Shown here one piece after another: positions 46,632-56,098 of a DNA stretch of 64,000 nucleotides (within the stretch, counting starts at the first letter, position 1; each line of letters begins with the position of its first letter). Position numbers and translations under genes: made by a program. Below the pieces are notes generated by a model that ran no database searches, was not told the origin of the DNA, and was given only the letters and a program-made list of their open reading frames with translations. The stretch is from Bacteroidota bacterium (lineage in GTDB: Bacteria > Bacteroidota > Bacteroidia > Palsa-965): the NCBI GenBank assembly GCA_016194975.1, contig JACQAM010000007.1, forward strand, positions 62,001 through 126,000. Reading direction: 5' to 3'.

Positions 46632-49600
46632 ATGAAACACATCCACTCACGACTTCTTCTGGCGTGCACATTGCTCTATGCGATCGCGTCTAATGCACAA
46701 CCTTCTCAACCCACAATTTGCCCGATCAACGCGGGACCTAATCAAAGTGTGTGCGTTCCTACTTGTGCAAATCTCTCGGGAACTTTTACTCCTACTTTTC
46801 AAACCAATACGTACTCGATGAGTACGATTCCGTACACACCGGATCCTTTCACCGTAGGAACTGCGCTTGTTCTTGGTGATGACCAATGGTCCTCTGCTAT
46901 TCCACTGCCATTCACATTTTGCTATTTCGGCAATCCCTATACACAATTACTGATTGGCTCGAACGGTGCTTTGACATTCGATCTTACACCCGCAGGCGGT
47001 TATTGTCAGTGGCCAATTAGTGCTGCAATGCCTACTGCAAGTGACCCTGTAATGATCGGCGGTCCCTGGCAGGATCTTTATCCTCCTGGTGGCGGAACAA
47101 TTAAATACACAACTTACGGGGTGGCTCCATGTAGAAGGTTTGTTGTTTCATGGTACCAGGTTCCGATGTATTCGTGCACAACAACACTTTGTACTCAGCA
47201 ATTGACATTATATGAAACGACCAATGTCATTGACAATTATCTGCAGTCAAAAGGACTTTGTACCGGGTGGAATGGTGGAAATGCAATCCAAGGAATCCAA
47301 AACCCAGCTTTTAATACCGCCTTTGTTCAAGCCGGTCGTAATTATCCAACTCAATGGTCCGCAGTTAATGATGCCAAGCGCTGGCAACCAGCTGGCGCTG
47401 CAACTTCAGTAGTTTCATGGTACCAGGGAGCAACTGCAATTGCTACTGTAGTAAATAATGGAACCGGAATTGCAACAGCAACAGTTTGCCCGGTTGCAAC
47501 AACAACTTATACGCTTCAGGAAATTTCTACAAATTGTAATGCTACTACTGCAACAGTAACTTCGACTATGACAGTTACAGTAAGTTCACTCACACTTTCA
47601 GGAACGCAAACGAATAACGTGTGTTCGAGTAGTTGCACAGGAACAGCAACCACAACCGTAGTTTCAGGTACTGGTCCTTTTACTTATTTATGGACACCAG
47701 CACCAGGAGGAGGACAAGGAACTGCAACTGCCACAGGTTTGTGTGCAGGAACTTATTCGTGTACTGTAACAGGCGCCGGTGGTTGTCAGGGAACTCAAAC
47801 TTTTACAATCACAGCTAATCCACCAATTACAGACGTCCCGTCTCATGTGAATGTAAGTTGTAACGCTGCATGCAATGGCTCTGCAACTGTAGTTGCTTCC
47901 GGCGGAACGGGAACATATACTTATTCATGGGCGCCGGTCGGAGGAACATCGGCAACTGCCACCGGATTGTGTGCAGGAAATTATACATGTACAATTAGTT
48001 CACCGGCGGGTTGTACTATAACACAAACCTTCACGATCACGCAACCCACTGCTCTTACTGCAACACAGTCGCAAGGAACTATTTTGTGTAACGGAGGAAC
48101 TACAACAGCAAGCGTAGTTGCATCAGGAGGAACTCCGGCTTATACTTACAACTGGACACCTTCCGGAGGAACCGGTGCAACTTCTACACCTCTGGGTGCG
48201 GGATCATACACGTGCACGATCACTGATGCGAACGGATGCTCGATAACAAAAACATTTACCATTGCCCAGCCAACAGCGATCACTGCAACTTCTACATCAA
48301 GCACTGCAACATGCGGAAGCCCGAATGGATCTGCTACAGTTACTCCTTCCGGAGGAACTCCTGGTTATACTTATTCATGGGCACCAAGTGGTGGAACAGG
48401 TTCAACCGCGAGCGGATTAACAGCAGGAACTTATACTTGCACGATCACTGATGCGAATGGATGTTCTATTACAAAAACAGTTACTGTTTCCAGCACGAAT
48501 AGTTTAAGTGCAACCATTACCGGAAACGTTTCAGTTTCATGCAATGGAGGAAATAACGGAAGTGCAACTGTTACTCCTGTCGGAGGAAATCCGGGTTTCA
48601 CTTATTCCTGGTCACCAACAGGTGGAACAGGTGCAACGGGTGTGAATCTCACTGCAGGAAATTATACGGTAACCGTGAATGATGCCGGCGGATGTTCTGC
48701 AACAGCAACTGTAACAATAACACAACCGACTGCAGTTACTGCAACACAATCTCAGACTAACGTAACATGCAATGGAGGAAATAACGGCACTGCTACTGTT
48801 GTTGCATCAGGAGGAACTCCTGCTTATTCTTATTCATGGGCGCCATCGGGCGGAACGAGTGCAACTGCATCCGGGCTTTCTGCAGGAACTTATACCTGCA
48901 CGATCACAGATGCGAATGGATGTTTGATCACAAAAATATTTACGATCACTCAGGCAACTGCGATCACAGCTACCACTTCATCTACACAAGCAACCTGCGG
49001 AAATCCGAATGGAACAGCGACTGTAACACCTTCAGGCGGAACTCCTGGTTATACTTATTCATGGGCGCCAAGTGGAGGAACAGGATCAACAGCTTCAGGA
49101 TTAGGAACAGGAACTTATACATGCACGATCACTGATGCTGCAGGTTGTTCGATTACAAAAACAGTTACGATCACCAATGCAGGTTCACCAACAGCAACGA
49201 TCACTTCGTCAACAAATATTTCATGCTTCGGTGGCAACAATGGATCTGCTACTGTTTCTGCTTCAGGCGGAACTGGCCCTTACACTTATTCATGGTCTCC
49301 GATTGGAGGAACAGGAACTACTGCAAGTTCACTCACAGCAAATACCTATACTGTTACTGTTACTGATGCAAACGGATGTTCGAACATTGCAACCGTTACC
49401 TTGACACAACCAACAGCATTAACTGCTACTGCAACTGCATCACCGGTTTTGTGTAATGGTGGAAATACCGGATCTGCAGCAGTGACTCCTGCCGGAGGTT
49501 CTCCAGCGTACAGTTACTCATGGTCACCAAGCGGTGGAACTGGTGCAACAACAACCGGTGTTGGCGCAAATACATACACGTGTACAGTTACAGATTCACA

Positions 49601-52600
49601 CGGATGTACAACAACAGCAACGGCAACAGTAACACAACCTACTGCACTCACTGCAACAACTTCTCAAGTAAATGTTCTTTGTAATGGAGCATTGACCGGA
49701 TCTGCAACAGTGAATGCAAGCGGAGGAACTCCTGCTTATTCTTATTCATGGGCACCGAGCGGCGGAACATCTGCTACTGCAAGCGGACTCGGTGCAGGAA
49801 CATTTACTTGCACAATCACTGATGCAAACGGTTGCTCGATCACAAAAATATTTACGATCACACAGCCAACTGCATTGAGTGCAACAACTTCGTCCACACA
49901 ATCTACCTGCGGAAATCCAAACGGATCTGCTTCTGTAGTTGTCAGCGGAGGAACTCCTGCTTATTCTTATTCATGGGCTCCAAGTGGCGGAACCGGTTCT
50001 ACTGCTTCCGGACTCGCATCAAATATTTATACAGTAACAATCACTGATGCTAATGGATGTTCGCTAACTGCAACTGCAAACGTAACAAACGCGGGTTCTC
50101 CAACAGCAACTATTACTTCTTCTACAAACGTTTCCTGTTTCGGAGGAAATAACGGATCGGCTACTGTTTCTGCTGCTGGTGGAACCGGACCTTATACTTA
50201 CAATTGGACACCAGCAGGTGGAACCGGAATCACCGCAAGCGGATTGACCGCATTGAATTATAGTGTAACGGTGACCGATGCGAATGGATGCACAGCAACT
50301 GCTTCAGTTCTCATCACTCAACCAACCGCTCTCGCTGCAACTGCAAGTTCTTCTCCTGTTCTTTGTAATGGAGGAAATACAGGATCTGCAACTGTAACAA
50401 TAACCGGTGGAACTAGTGCTTACACACAGAACTGGACACCGATCGGTGGAACAGGAACGACAGCAAATAATCTTACGGCGCAAACGTATACATGTACCGT
50501 GATTGATGCGAATGGATGTTCAACTACTGCGACAACAACTGTTACACAACCAACAGCACTCACTATTACCGGAACGCAAACCAACGTGAATTGTAACGGT
50601 GGAAATACAGGTGTAGCGAATGTGACAGTTGGCGGCGGAACACCGGTTTATACTTATTCATGGTCACCGACTGGTGGAACCGGTGCAACTGCAATGAATC
50701 TCCCCGCACAGAATTATACGTGCACAGCTACTGACGGCAATGGTTGTATTATAACACAAACCTTCGCGATCACTGAACCACCACTGCTCACGGTTACTAC
50801 AACAACTGTTTCTTCCACCTGCGGAAATCCAAACGGATCTGCTACTGCAACTCCTGCCGGAGGAACACCGCCTTACTTCTATTCATGGTCGTCCGGCGGA
50901 ACTGCTGCAACTGAAACAGGATTGAGTGCAAATACTTACACCGTTACTGTTACGGATAATAAAGGATGTACAGCAACTGCGGTTGTCACGATCACCAACA
51001 TGGGATCACCAACTGTAACGATCACTTCTTCTTCGAATGTTCTTTGTTTCGGTGGCAACACCGGTTCGGCAACTTCGAATGGAACAGGCGGAACAGGCGT
51101 GCTCACTTATGCATGGTCGAACGGCGGAACAAATCCAACTGATAATAATCTTTCTGCAGGAACATATACGATAACTGTTACTGATGTGAACGGTTGCCAG
51201 GATACAGCACAGGTTATCATCACTCAGCCACCAGTGCTCACTGTTTCAACAACGCAAGCCGATGAACTCTGCAATGGTGGATCGACCGCTTCTACAAACG
51301 CAATTCCTGCCGGTGGCGTTACCGCGTATTCTTACCTCTGGTCGAATGGCGTAACCACTTCCACCAACTCAGGAATTCTTGCAGGAAATTATTCTGTTGT
51401 TGTTACTGATGCGAATGGATGTACTGCAAATGCAAACGTTACGATCATCGAACCAACTGCTCTTGCTCTCACCACTTCACAAGTGGATGAAACCTGCTTC
51501 GGCGGTTCTACAGGATCTGCGACTGTAACTGCTACGGGTGCGACACCTACTTACGGTTATCTCTGGTCGAATGCAAGCGCTGCTGCAACAACTTCGAATC
51601 TCACTGCAGGATTGTACACCGTGAATGTTACCGATGCAAACGGATGCACAGCTTCTGCAACAGTAACAATAACTGAACCGACGCAAGTGACAGCAGTCGC
51701 AACTGAAGTGGATGCGCATTGCAACCAATCTGATGGTTCTGCAACTGTGACCGGCGGAGGCGGAACTCCGGGACCGGGTTACACTTACCTCTGGTCGAAT
51801 GGAGGAACCACTGCAACCATTTCGAATATTCCATCGGGAACTTACAATGTTACTGTGACCGATGCGAACGGATGCAGCGCTACAACTTCAGTTACTGTAA
51901 ACAATCTCAACGGTGTGAACACTTCTGTGAATTCAACAACGAATATTCTTTGTAATGGAAATACAACAGGACAGATCCTCATCAATTATGGCGGAGGAAA
52001 TGGCCCGTACAATTTTGCCTGGACACCGAACGTAAGTGCGAATGATTCTGCAAATAATATCGGTGCGGGAACTTACACTTGCGTAGTCACTGACGCAAAC
52101 GGATGTTCTTCTACAGCGACAGCAACACTCACGCAACCCGCTGCACTTACTGTTACTGCGAGTGCATCTCCTCCTGCAGTTTGTGCCGGCTCGTCTGTTC
52201 AGTTGAATGCAAATCCAACTGGTGGAGTTGGTCCTTATACAGTAACATGGGGCCCAATAGGAATGACAGGAACTTCGCCGAATTATACTCCTGCTGCTTC
52301 CGGTGTTGATACGGTTTACGTTGTTGATGCGAATGGTTGTACCACAAATACAACTGTGAATGTTATTGTATTTGCAATGCCGGTAGTTTCATTCACGTCC
52401 AATATTCAAGCCGGTTGCGATCCTGTTTGCGTTTCATTCTCCGATCTTTCTACTGTTGCAAATCCGGCGGTGATTAATGCGTGGACATGGGATTTCGGTG
52501 ACGGAAATAATTCTTCATCGCAGAATCCTGGTCATTGTTATTCCGTATCCGGTTCTTACAATGTTACACTCACTGTGAAAACCCAGGATGGTTGTTTGCA

Positions 52601-53174
52601 AACGATCACGATGAATTCTTACATCACCGTTCATCCGAATCCTGTAGCGGCATTCAGTGCATCGCCACAACCGACAACTATTCTTGATCCAATGATAGAC
52701 TTCACGGATGCTTCAACCGGTGCAACAGCATGGTCATGGAGTTTCGGTGATCTCGTCGGTACATCCACGAATGAGAATCCATCTTATACCTATCCAAGCG
52801 TGGTCGATTGTTACCAGGTTGTACTTACTGTAACAAGTGTTGACGGATGTGTTGATACAGTTTCTCACCCCGTGTGCCTCGAGCCGGATGTGATGATCTA
52901 TGTTCCGAATGCTTTCACACCTGACGGAAATAATACGAACGATATCTTCAACGCAGTTTGTCTCGGAATAGATCCCGATAAATTCCAGATGTGGATCTAT
53001 GACCGCTGGGGCAACCAGATCTTCTATACTGATGACATTAATAAAGGATGGGACGGAAGAGTGATGGGACATCCTGACGTTGCGCAAATCGATACGTATG
53101 TATGGAAGATAAAAGCAACTGACCTCCTCGGAAAACAACACAGTCTGCTGGGAAAAGTAAGTTTGATCAAATAA
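46632..53174 (+). CDS. Giant SprB-repeat adhesin with T9SS type B sorting domain (2)
   Basis: 2180 aa, paralogue of the preceding gene. Signal peptide (SRLLLACTLLYAIASNAQ), the same nidogen-like N-terminal domain (FCYFGNPYTQLLIGSNGAL), then about twenty SprB-like repeats of 74-78 residues (roughly 320-1880). An Ig-like unit, two PKD domains (WTWDFGDGNN, WSWSFGDLVG) and the type B sorting domain (VPNAFTPDGNNTNDIF, WIYDRWGNQIFYT) follow. Composition is dominated by Thr, Ala, Gly and Ser. Repeats 6-17 are arranged in super-units of four. Expected to be a surface adhesin; the only SprB-repeat protein with a known role acts in gliding. Confidence 0.92.
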   Translation: MKHIHSRLLLACTLLYAIASNAQPSQPTICPINAGPNQSVCVPTCANLSGTFTPTFQTNTYSMSTIPYTPDPFTVGTALVLGDDQWSSAIPLPFTFCYFGNPYTQLLIGSNGALTFDLTPAGGYCQWPISAAMPTASDPVMIGGPWQDLYPPGGGTIKYTTYGVAPCRRFVVSWYQVPMYSCTTTLCTQQLTLYETTNVIDNYLQSKGLCTGWNGGNAIQGIQNPAFNTAFVQAGRNYPTQWSAVNDAKRWQPAGAATSVVSWYQGATAIATVVNNGTGIATATVCPVATTTYTLQEISTNCNATTATVTSTMTVTVSSLTLSGTQTNNVCSSSCTGTATTTVVSGTGPFTYLWTPAPGGGQGTATATGLCAGTYSCTVTGAGGCQGTQTFTITANPPITDVPSHVNVSCNAACNGSATVVASGGTGTYTYSWAPVGGTSATATGLCAGNYTCTISSPAGCTITQTFTITQPTALTATQSQGTILCNGGTTTASVVASGGTPAYTYNWTPSGGTGATSTPLGAGSYTCTITDANGCSITKTFTIAQPTAITATSTSSTATCGSPNGSATVTPSGGTPGYTYSWAPSGGTGSTASGLTAGTYTCTITDANGCSITKTVTVSSTNSLSATITGNVSVSCNGGNNGSATVTPVGGNPGFTYSWSPTGGTGATGVNLTAGNYTVTVNDAGGCSATATVTITQPTAVTATQSQTNVTCNGGNNGTATVVASGGTPAYSYSWAPSGGTSATASGLSAGTYTCTITDANGCLITKIFTITQATAITATTSSTQATCGNPNGTATVTPSGGTPGYTYSWAPSGGTGSTASGLGTGTYTCTITDAAGCSITKTVTITNAGSPTATITSSTNISCFGGNNGSATVSASGGTGPYTYSWSPIGGTGTTASSLTANTYTVTVTDANGCSNIATVTLTQPTALTATATASPVLCNGGNTGSAAVTPAGGSPAYSYSWSPSGGTGATTTGVGANTYTCTVTDSHGCTTTATATVTQPTALTATTSQVNVLCNGALTGSATVNASGGTPAYSYSWAPSGGTSATASGLGAGTFTCTITDANGCSITKIFTITQPTALSATTSSTQSTCGNPNGSASVVVSGGTPAYSYSWAPSGGTGSTASGLASNIYTVTITDANGCSLTATANVTNAGSPTATITSSTNVSCFGGNNGSATVSAAGGTGPYTYNWTPAGGTGITASGLTALNYSVTVTDANGCTATASVLITQPTALAATASSSPVLCNGGNTGSATVTITGGTSAYTQNWTPIGGTGTTANNLTAQTYTCTVIDANGCSTTATTTVTQPTALTITGTQTNVNCNGGNTGVANVTVGGGTPVYTYSWSPTGGTGATAMNLPAQNYTCTATDGNGCIITQTFAITEPPLLTVTTTTVSSTCGNPNGSATATPAGGTPPYFYSWSSGGTAATETGLSANTYTVTVTDNKGCTATAVVTITNMGSPTVTITSSSNVLCFGGNTGSATSNGTGGTGVLTYAWSNGGTNPTDNNLSAGTYTITVTDVNGCQDTAQVIITQPPVLTVSTTQADELCNGGSTASTNAIPAGGVTAYSYLWSNGVTTSTNSGILAGNYSVVVTDANGCTANANVTIIEPTALALTTSQVDETCFGGSTGSATVTATGATPTYGYLWSNASAAATTSNLTAGLYTVNVTDANGCTASATVTITEPTQVTAVATEVDAHCNQSDGSATVTGGGGTPGPGYTYLWSNGGTTATISNIPSGTYNVTVTDANGCSATTSVTVNNLNGVNTSVNSTTNILCNGNTTGQILINYGGGNGPYNFAWTPNVSANDSANNIGAGTYTCVVTDANGCSSTATATLTQPAALTVTASASPPAVCAGSSVQLNANPTGGVGPYTVTWGPIGMTGTSPNYTPAASGVDTVYVVDANGCTTNTTVNVIVFAMPVVSFTSNIQAGCDPVCVSFSDLSTVANPAVINAWTWDFGDGNNSSSQNPGHCYSVSGSYNVTLTVKTQDGCLQTITMNSYITVHPNPVAAFSASPQPTTILDPMIDFTDASTGATAWSWSFGDLVGTSTNENPSYTYPSVVDCYQVVLTVTSVDGCVDTVSHPVCLEPDVMIYVPNAFTPDGNNTNDIFNAVCLGIDPDKFQMWIYDRWGNQIFYTDDINKGWDGRVMGHPDVAQIDTYVWKIKATDLLGKQHSLLGKVSLIK
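48729..51455. repeat. Three tandem four-repeat super-units of 912, 912 and 903 bp
   Basis: Super-unit boundaries at 48729, 49641 and 50553 are exactly 912 bp apart; the next falls at 51456, 903 bp later. Each contains four SprB repeats in a fixed order: CNGG/CNGA type, TCGNPNG type, CFGG type, LCNGG type. The TCGNPNG repeat always ends in a T-N-x-G-S linker instead of the usual TQP or TEP. The arrangement implies amplification of a four-repeat block by unequal recombination. Confidence 0.8.
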
Positions 53175-53198
53175 TTGCTCACCGGACCCCGATTAGAA

Positions 53199-53230
53199 AA
53201 TCCCCTTGCTACAGCCTGGGGATTTTTTTT
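53199..53230 (+). terminator. Rho-independent terminator of the second adhesin
   Basis: Stem AATCCCC (53199-53205), a 12-base loop, then GGGGATT (53218-53224), followed by a run of T. It begins 24 bp after the stop codon. Confidence 0.8.
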
Positions 53231-53481
53231 ATGGTTGTATTCCTACACAACCTTTACTTTGCAGAAATTCAAGCCACAAAAGTGGCAAGTGATGAAGTGA
53301 ATTTAATGCACTGCAGTAACACAACCAGCCCCGGCCACGCGCCTGCTCCCGCTGCGCACGGACGGGAAGAAAGGAAATTTAAAGTGAAAGCGGTGCGCTC
53401 CAAAACGCAACCCTCAAGATCGCTTCTTCCGGATAAATCCGGGATCGCGATGACCATCACACCGGTATCAGATTTAAAATA
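53231..53481. repeat. Intergenic region holding a dispersed repeat element
   Basis: Together with the terminators on each side this is the 355-bp gap after the second adhesin. The core is AAGTGATGAAGTGAATT (53287-53303), AGCCCCGGCCACG (53327-53339), ACGGACGGGA (about 53359) and AAATTTAAAGTGA. The same blocks, in the same order, occur on the opposite strand at 58010-58129. An open frame of 83 codons crosses it, but it is composed of the element and I do not count it as a gene. Confidence 0.65.
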
Positions 53482-53516
53482 AAGAAACCGTCCCCGGGGA
53501 TGCGGGACGGTTTCTT
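53482..53516 (-). terminator. Terminator of the PepSY-like gene
   Basis: A 12-to-13-bp perfect stem: AAGAAACCGTCCC (53482-53494) pairs with GGGACGGTTTCTT (53504-53516). On the reverse strand it is followed by TTTATTTTAAAT, and it begins 14 bp after the stop of the PepSY-like gene. It may also stop forward transcription, but the forward T-run is short. Confidence 0.85.
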
Positions 53517-53529
53517 CAAGTGAAAAAAA

Positions 53530-53949
53530 TTATTCTTTTTCTGTTTTGATAAAATTTCCTGTTTCATCGAAAATATAATCGAGTCCGCCGGCTTCTGCTT
53601 CATAGGTCACTTTCCCTGCGGAATCAGTAATACGTGAAGCTTCTGTGATCTTTTTTGTAGGAACATTTTTGCTCATGTACAATGTAACCGCGGCAGGAAG
53701 CTGGCTTTTGTCGATTCCCACTTCGGTTTCCTGTACATTTCCGGAAGCATCGAGAAGAAGAGAAGTTTCAACACCTGCATTTTTAAATTCAGCTTCGTAG
53801 TTATTTCCCTCAACGCCCCATTTTACGCCGGTTGCGTTAGGATACAACTGTGTCAGTTTTGTTTTGCATGCCGCAGGAATATTACTTTTCTGTGCGGAGA
53901 CGGTAATGCTTGCTACAGCGAGCATGAGAATGAAGATGATTTTTTTCAT
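53530..53949 (-). CDS. Periplasmic PepSY-like protein
   Basis: 139 aa from the ATG at 53949 (signal peptide MKKIIFILMLAVASITVSA, cleavage at QKS). Two copies of a PepSY-like beta-alpha unit: LTQLYPNATGVKWGVEGNNY with EAEFKNAGVETSLLLDASG, and the second half ending TYEAEAGGLDYIFDETGNF. Such small secreted proteins are common next to histidine kinase/response regulator pairs in Bacteroidota. It is 84 bp downstream of the kinase gene on the same strand and could modulate its sensor domain, although that is inferred from position. Confidence 0.78.
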   Translation of the reverse strand: MKKIIFILMLAVASITVSAQKSNIPAACKTKLTQLYPNATGVKWGVEGNNYEAEFKNAGVETSLLLDASGNVQETEVGIDKSQLPAAVTLYMSKNVPTKKITEASRITDSAGKVTYEAEAGGLDYIFDETGNFIKTEKE

Positions 53950-54033
53950 GGTTGTATGGTTTTTGTTTCTGGTGTTACAATAATAATACCGCATTCTGTA
54001 GAGATTCTGTGTGACCAGCGGGAAACGATCATT

Positions 54034-55287
54034 TCAGAACCCAATGGTGAAGGAATGCACTCCATTTTCAAAATTGTGTGAGAGTATAAGTGAATATGTA
54101 TCTGCGATCTGCTTGACGAGTGCAAGGCCGAGACCGGTAGATTCTGTAGAATTATTTTCCTTGTAAAATCGTTCGAACAATTTTTCGGGCGGGCCCTGTA
54201 GCGGAGCGCCGGTATTGGCAACAATTAATTTTTTTCCGTCGAAATTCACCAGCAGTTTTCCCCCGGCCACATTATGACGGATGGCATTCGTGAGCAGGTT
54301 GGAAACGAGTACCTCGGCCAGCACCTGGTGGATCTTCACTTTTGAATGCGGCGTAACATTCATTTCCGTTTTTATTTCCTTGTGCGCAATGATATCACCC
54401 AGTAATTCCATTCTTGATTTTAAAATTTCAGAAAGATCAGTCTCTTCCGCAGTATCGAATTGCCTGTTCTCGATCTTAGCGAGCAACAGGAGTGTCTGGT
54501 TCAGTTTTGAAAGTTTACGGGTCGTCTGGTTGATGCGCTGAATATTTTCTACAGAACGTTCGTCGAGATTTTTTTCCTGAAGTAACTGCTCAGTAGAAGC
54601 AAGAATCACCGAGAGCGGTGTCTGCAATTCGTGTGAAGCATTTTCGGTGAATGATTTCAGGTTGCGGTAATCGGTCGTAATTTTTTCCGTCATTTTCTCC
54701 AGCACACGATTGAGTTCGCGGAATTCTTTTGTAGATGTTTTCGAAAAAGAAACCGGTTCTTTTTCTTCAAGTTTGAATTCTTTCAGCTTGCCGACGGTGG
54801 AGAAGAAAGGTTTCATGATCTTTCCGGCTGCAATGCGATTGACAATGACCGTTACGACCAGCAGCACGATGATGATGGTGATGAACGACCAGGAGATCGC
54901 TTCCACGAGATCATCAGTCTCAAAAAGATTCTTGCTGATGAGAACGGAATATTCGCCCTTGCCCGCTTTGATCGGGAAGACGAGTTGCCGAAATGGAAGA
55001 TCCTCGCCTTCTTCTTTCGAGAACATGATCGTATCGCGCAAATGTTTTGCCGGCGGATGAACCATAGGGAAGAACTGGAGTTCATCTCCTTCTGTGAAAC
55101 TGTTGCCGGGAATGGTATCGTGCTCTTTAACGAAATCCTCCACCTGCGATTTTTCTGTAAAGAGCCGTTCCGTCGTTTCTTCATCCACAATTTTCCTAAG
55201 GTTGTAATAAAACACAACCCCACCGCTCGCAAAAACAAAGAGTGTCGTGACAAAATAAATGAGTCCTGTTTTAGCAAGCAGCTTCAT
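54034..55287 (-). CDS. Sensor histidine kinase
   Basis: 417 aa. Two transmembrane helices (about residues 7-25 and 133-155) flank a periplasmic sensor of about 105 residues. The cytoplasmic part has the phospho-acceptor motif SHELQTPLSVILAS (His), and an ATPase domain. In that domain the N-box is shortened (LVSNLLTNAIRHN), and G-boxes LIVANTGAP and STGLGLALVKQIA are present. Its start overlaps the stop of the response regulator by ATGA, so the two are co-translated. Signal unknown. Confidence 0.92.
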   Translation of the reverse strand: MKLLAKTGLIYFVTTLFVFASGGVVFYYNLRKIVDEETTERLFTEKSQVEDFVKEHDTIPGNSFTEGDELQFFPMVHPPAKHLRDTIMFSKEEGEDLPFRQLVFPIKAGKGEYSVLISKNLFETDDLVEAISWSFITIIIVLLVVTVIVNRIAAGKIMKPFFSTVGKLKEFKLEEKEPVSFSKTSTKEFRELNRVLEKMTEKITTDYRNLKSFTENASHELQTPLSVILASTEQLLQEKNLDERSVENIQRINQTTRKLSKLNQTLLLLAKIENRQFDTAEETDLSEILKSRMELLGDIIAHKEIKTEMNVTPHSKVKIHQVLAEVLVSNLLTNAIRHNVAGGKLLVNFDGKKLIVANTGAPLQGPPEKLFERFYKENNSTESTGLGLALVKQIADTYSLILSHNFENGVHSFTIGF

Positions 55288-55961
55288 TCTTTACTGAATT
55301 TATATCCTGCGCCGTAAACCGTGCGGATGTAATCGCCGCTCCCCTCGCCTATTAATTTTTTACGGAGATTTTTTATATGTGAATAAATGAAATCGTAGGA
55401 GTCGGCCATGTCCATATCATCGCCCCATAAATGTTCAGCGATCGATTCTTTTGTGATGACGCGGTTCTTATTACTGATGAAAAATACGAGCAGGTCAAAT
55501 TCTTTTTTGGTGAGCACAATACTTTTTCCTTTCACTTTTACCGACTGCGCTTCGGGATCGACCGCGATCTCTTCGAAAATAATTTCTTTGTTGCCTTCGA
55601 AACTCATTCTCCGGATGACCGATTTTATTCTTGCATTCAATTCAGAAAGATGAAAAGGTTTGGTGAGATAATCATCGGCGCCCAGTTCGAGTCCGGCCAC
55701 TTTATCATCGAGCGAATTTTTTGCAGAAATAATAATGATCCCGGCTTTTGATTTTGAATTCTTCAGTTGCTTCACAATATCGAGCCCGTTCCCGCCGGGC
55801 AAAGTAATATCCACAAGCACACAATCATAATCATACACACCAGCTTTGTCGGCAGCTTTTGCAAAATCGGAAGCCGACTCCACCAGGTAACCTTCCTGGT
55901 GAAGGAATTGCTTGATGGAACGGCGCAGTTCCGGTTCATCTTCTACAAGGAGCACTTTCAT
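55284..55961 (-). CDS. OmpR/PhoB-family response regulator
   Basis: 225 aa. The receiver domain has the acidic pair (LVEDEPELR), the phospho-acceptor Asp (YDCVLVDITLPGG), the Thr/Ser (IIIISAKNS) and Lys (DYLTKPFH). The C-terminal winged helix (residues 130-225) ends ADSYDFIYSHIKNLRKKL and IRTVYGAGYKF. The last codons overlap the histidine kinase gene (ATGA). Probable targets include the adjacent PepSY-like gene (inference). Promoter not clear; TACCTTAG lies just upstream of the ATG. Confidence 0.93.
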   Translation of the reverse strand: MKVLLVEDEPELRRSIKQFLHQEGYLVESASDFAKAADKAGVYDYDCVLVDITLPGGNGLDIVKQLKNSKSKAGIIIISAKNSLDDKVAGLELGADDYLTKPFHLSELNARIKSVIRRMSFEGNKEIIFEEIAVDPEAQSVKVKGKSIVLTKKEFDLLVFFISNKNRVITKESIAEHLWGDDMDMADSYDFIYSHIKNLRKKLIGEGSGDYIRTVYGAGYKFSKE

Positions 55962-56098
55962 GATTCGAAACTAAGGTAGGAATCTGTACGAAATCTGTAA
56001 GCGTACGAATTACGAATGGGGGTTTATTAAATGATCCATTTATCGCCAGAAATTTCTGATTCTTAACTGTTTTTTGTAATTTACTAAACCCTTTCACA

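Noticed and set aside
42079-52353. Numerous reverse and alternative-frame open frames inside the two giant adhesin genes
   Set aside because: They arise from the low-complexity Thr/Ala/Gly codon pattern; they lack start context and repeat with the SprB units.
53231-53482. 83-codon open frame after the second adhesin
   Set aside because: It consists of the terminator tail and a dispersed non-coding element shared with 58010-58129.
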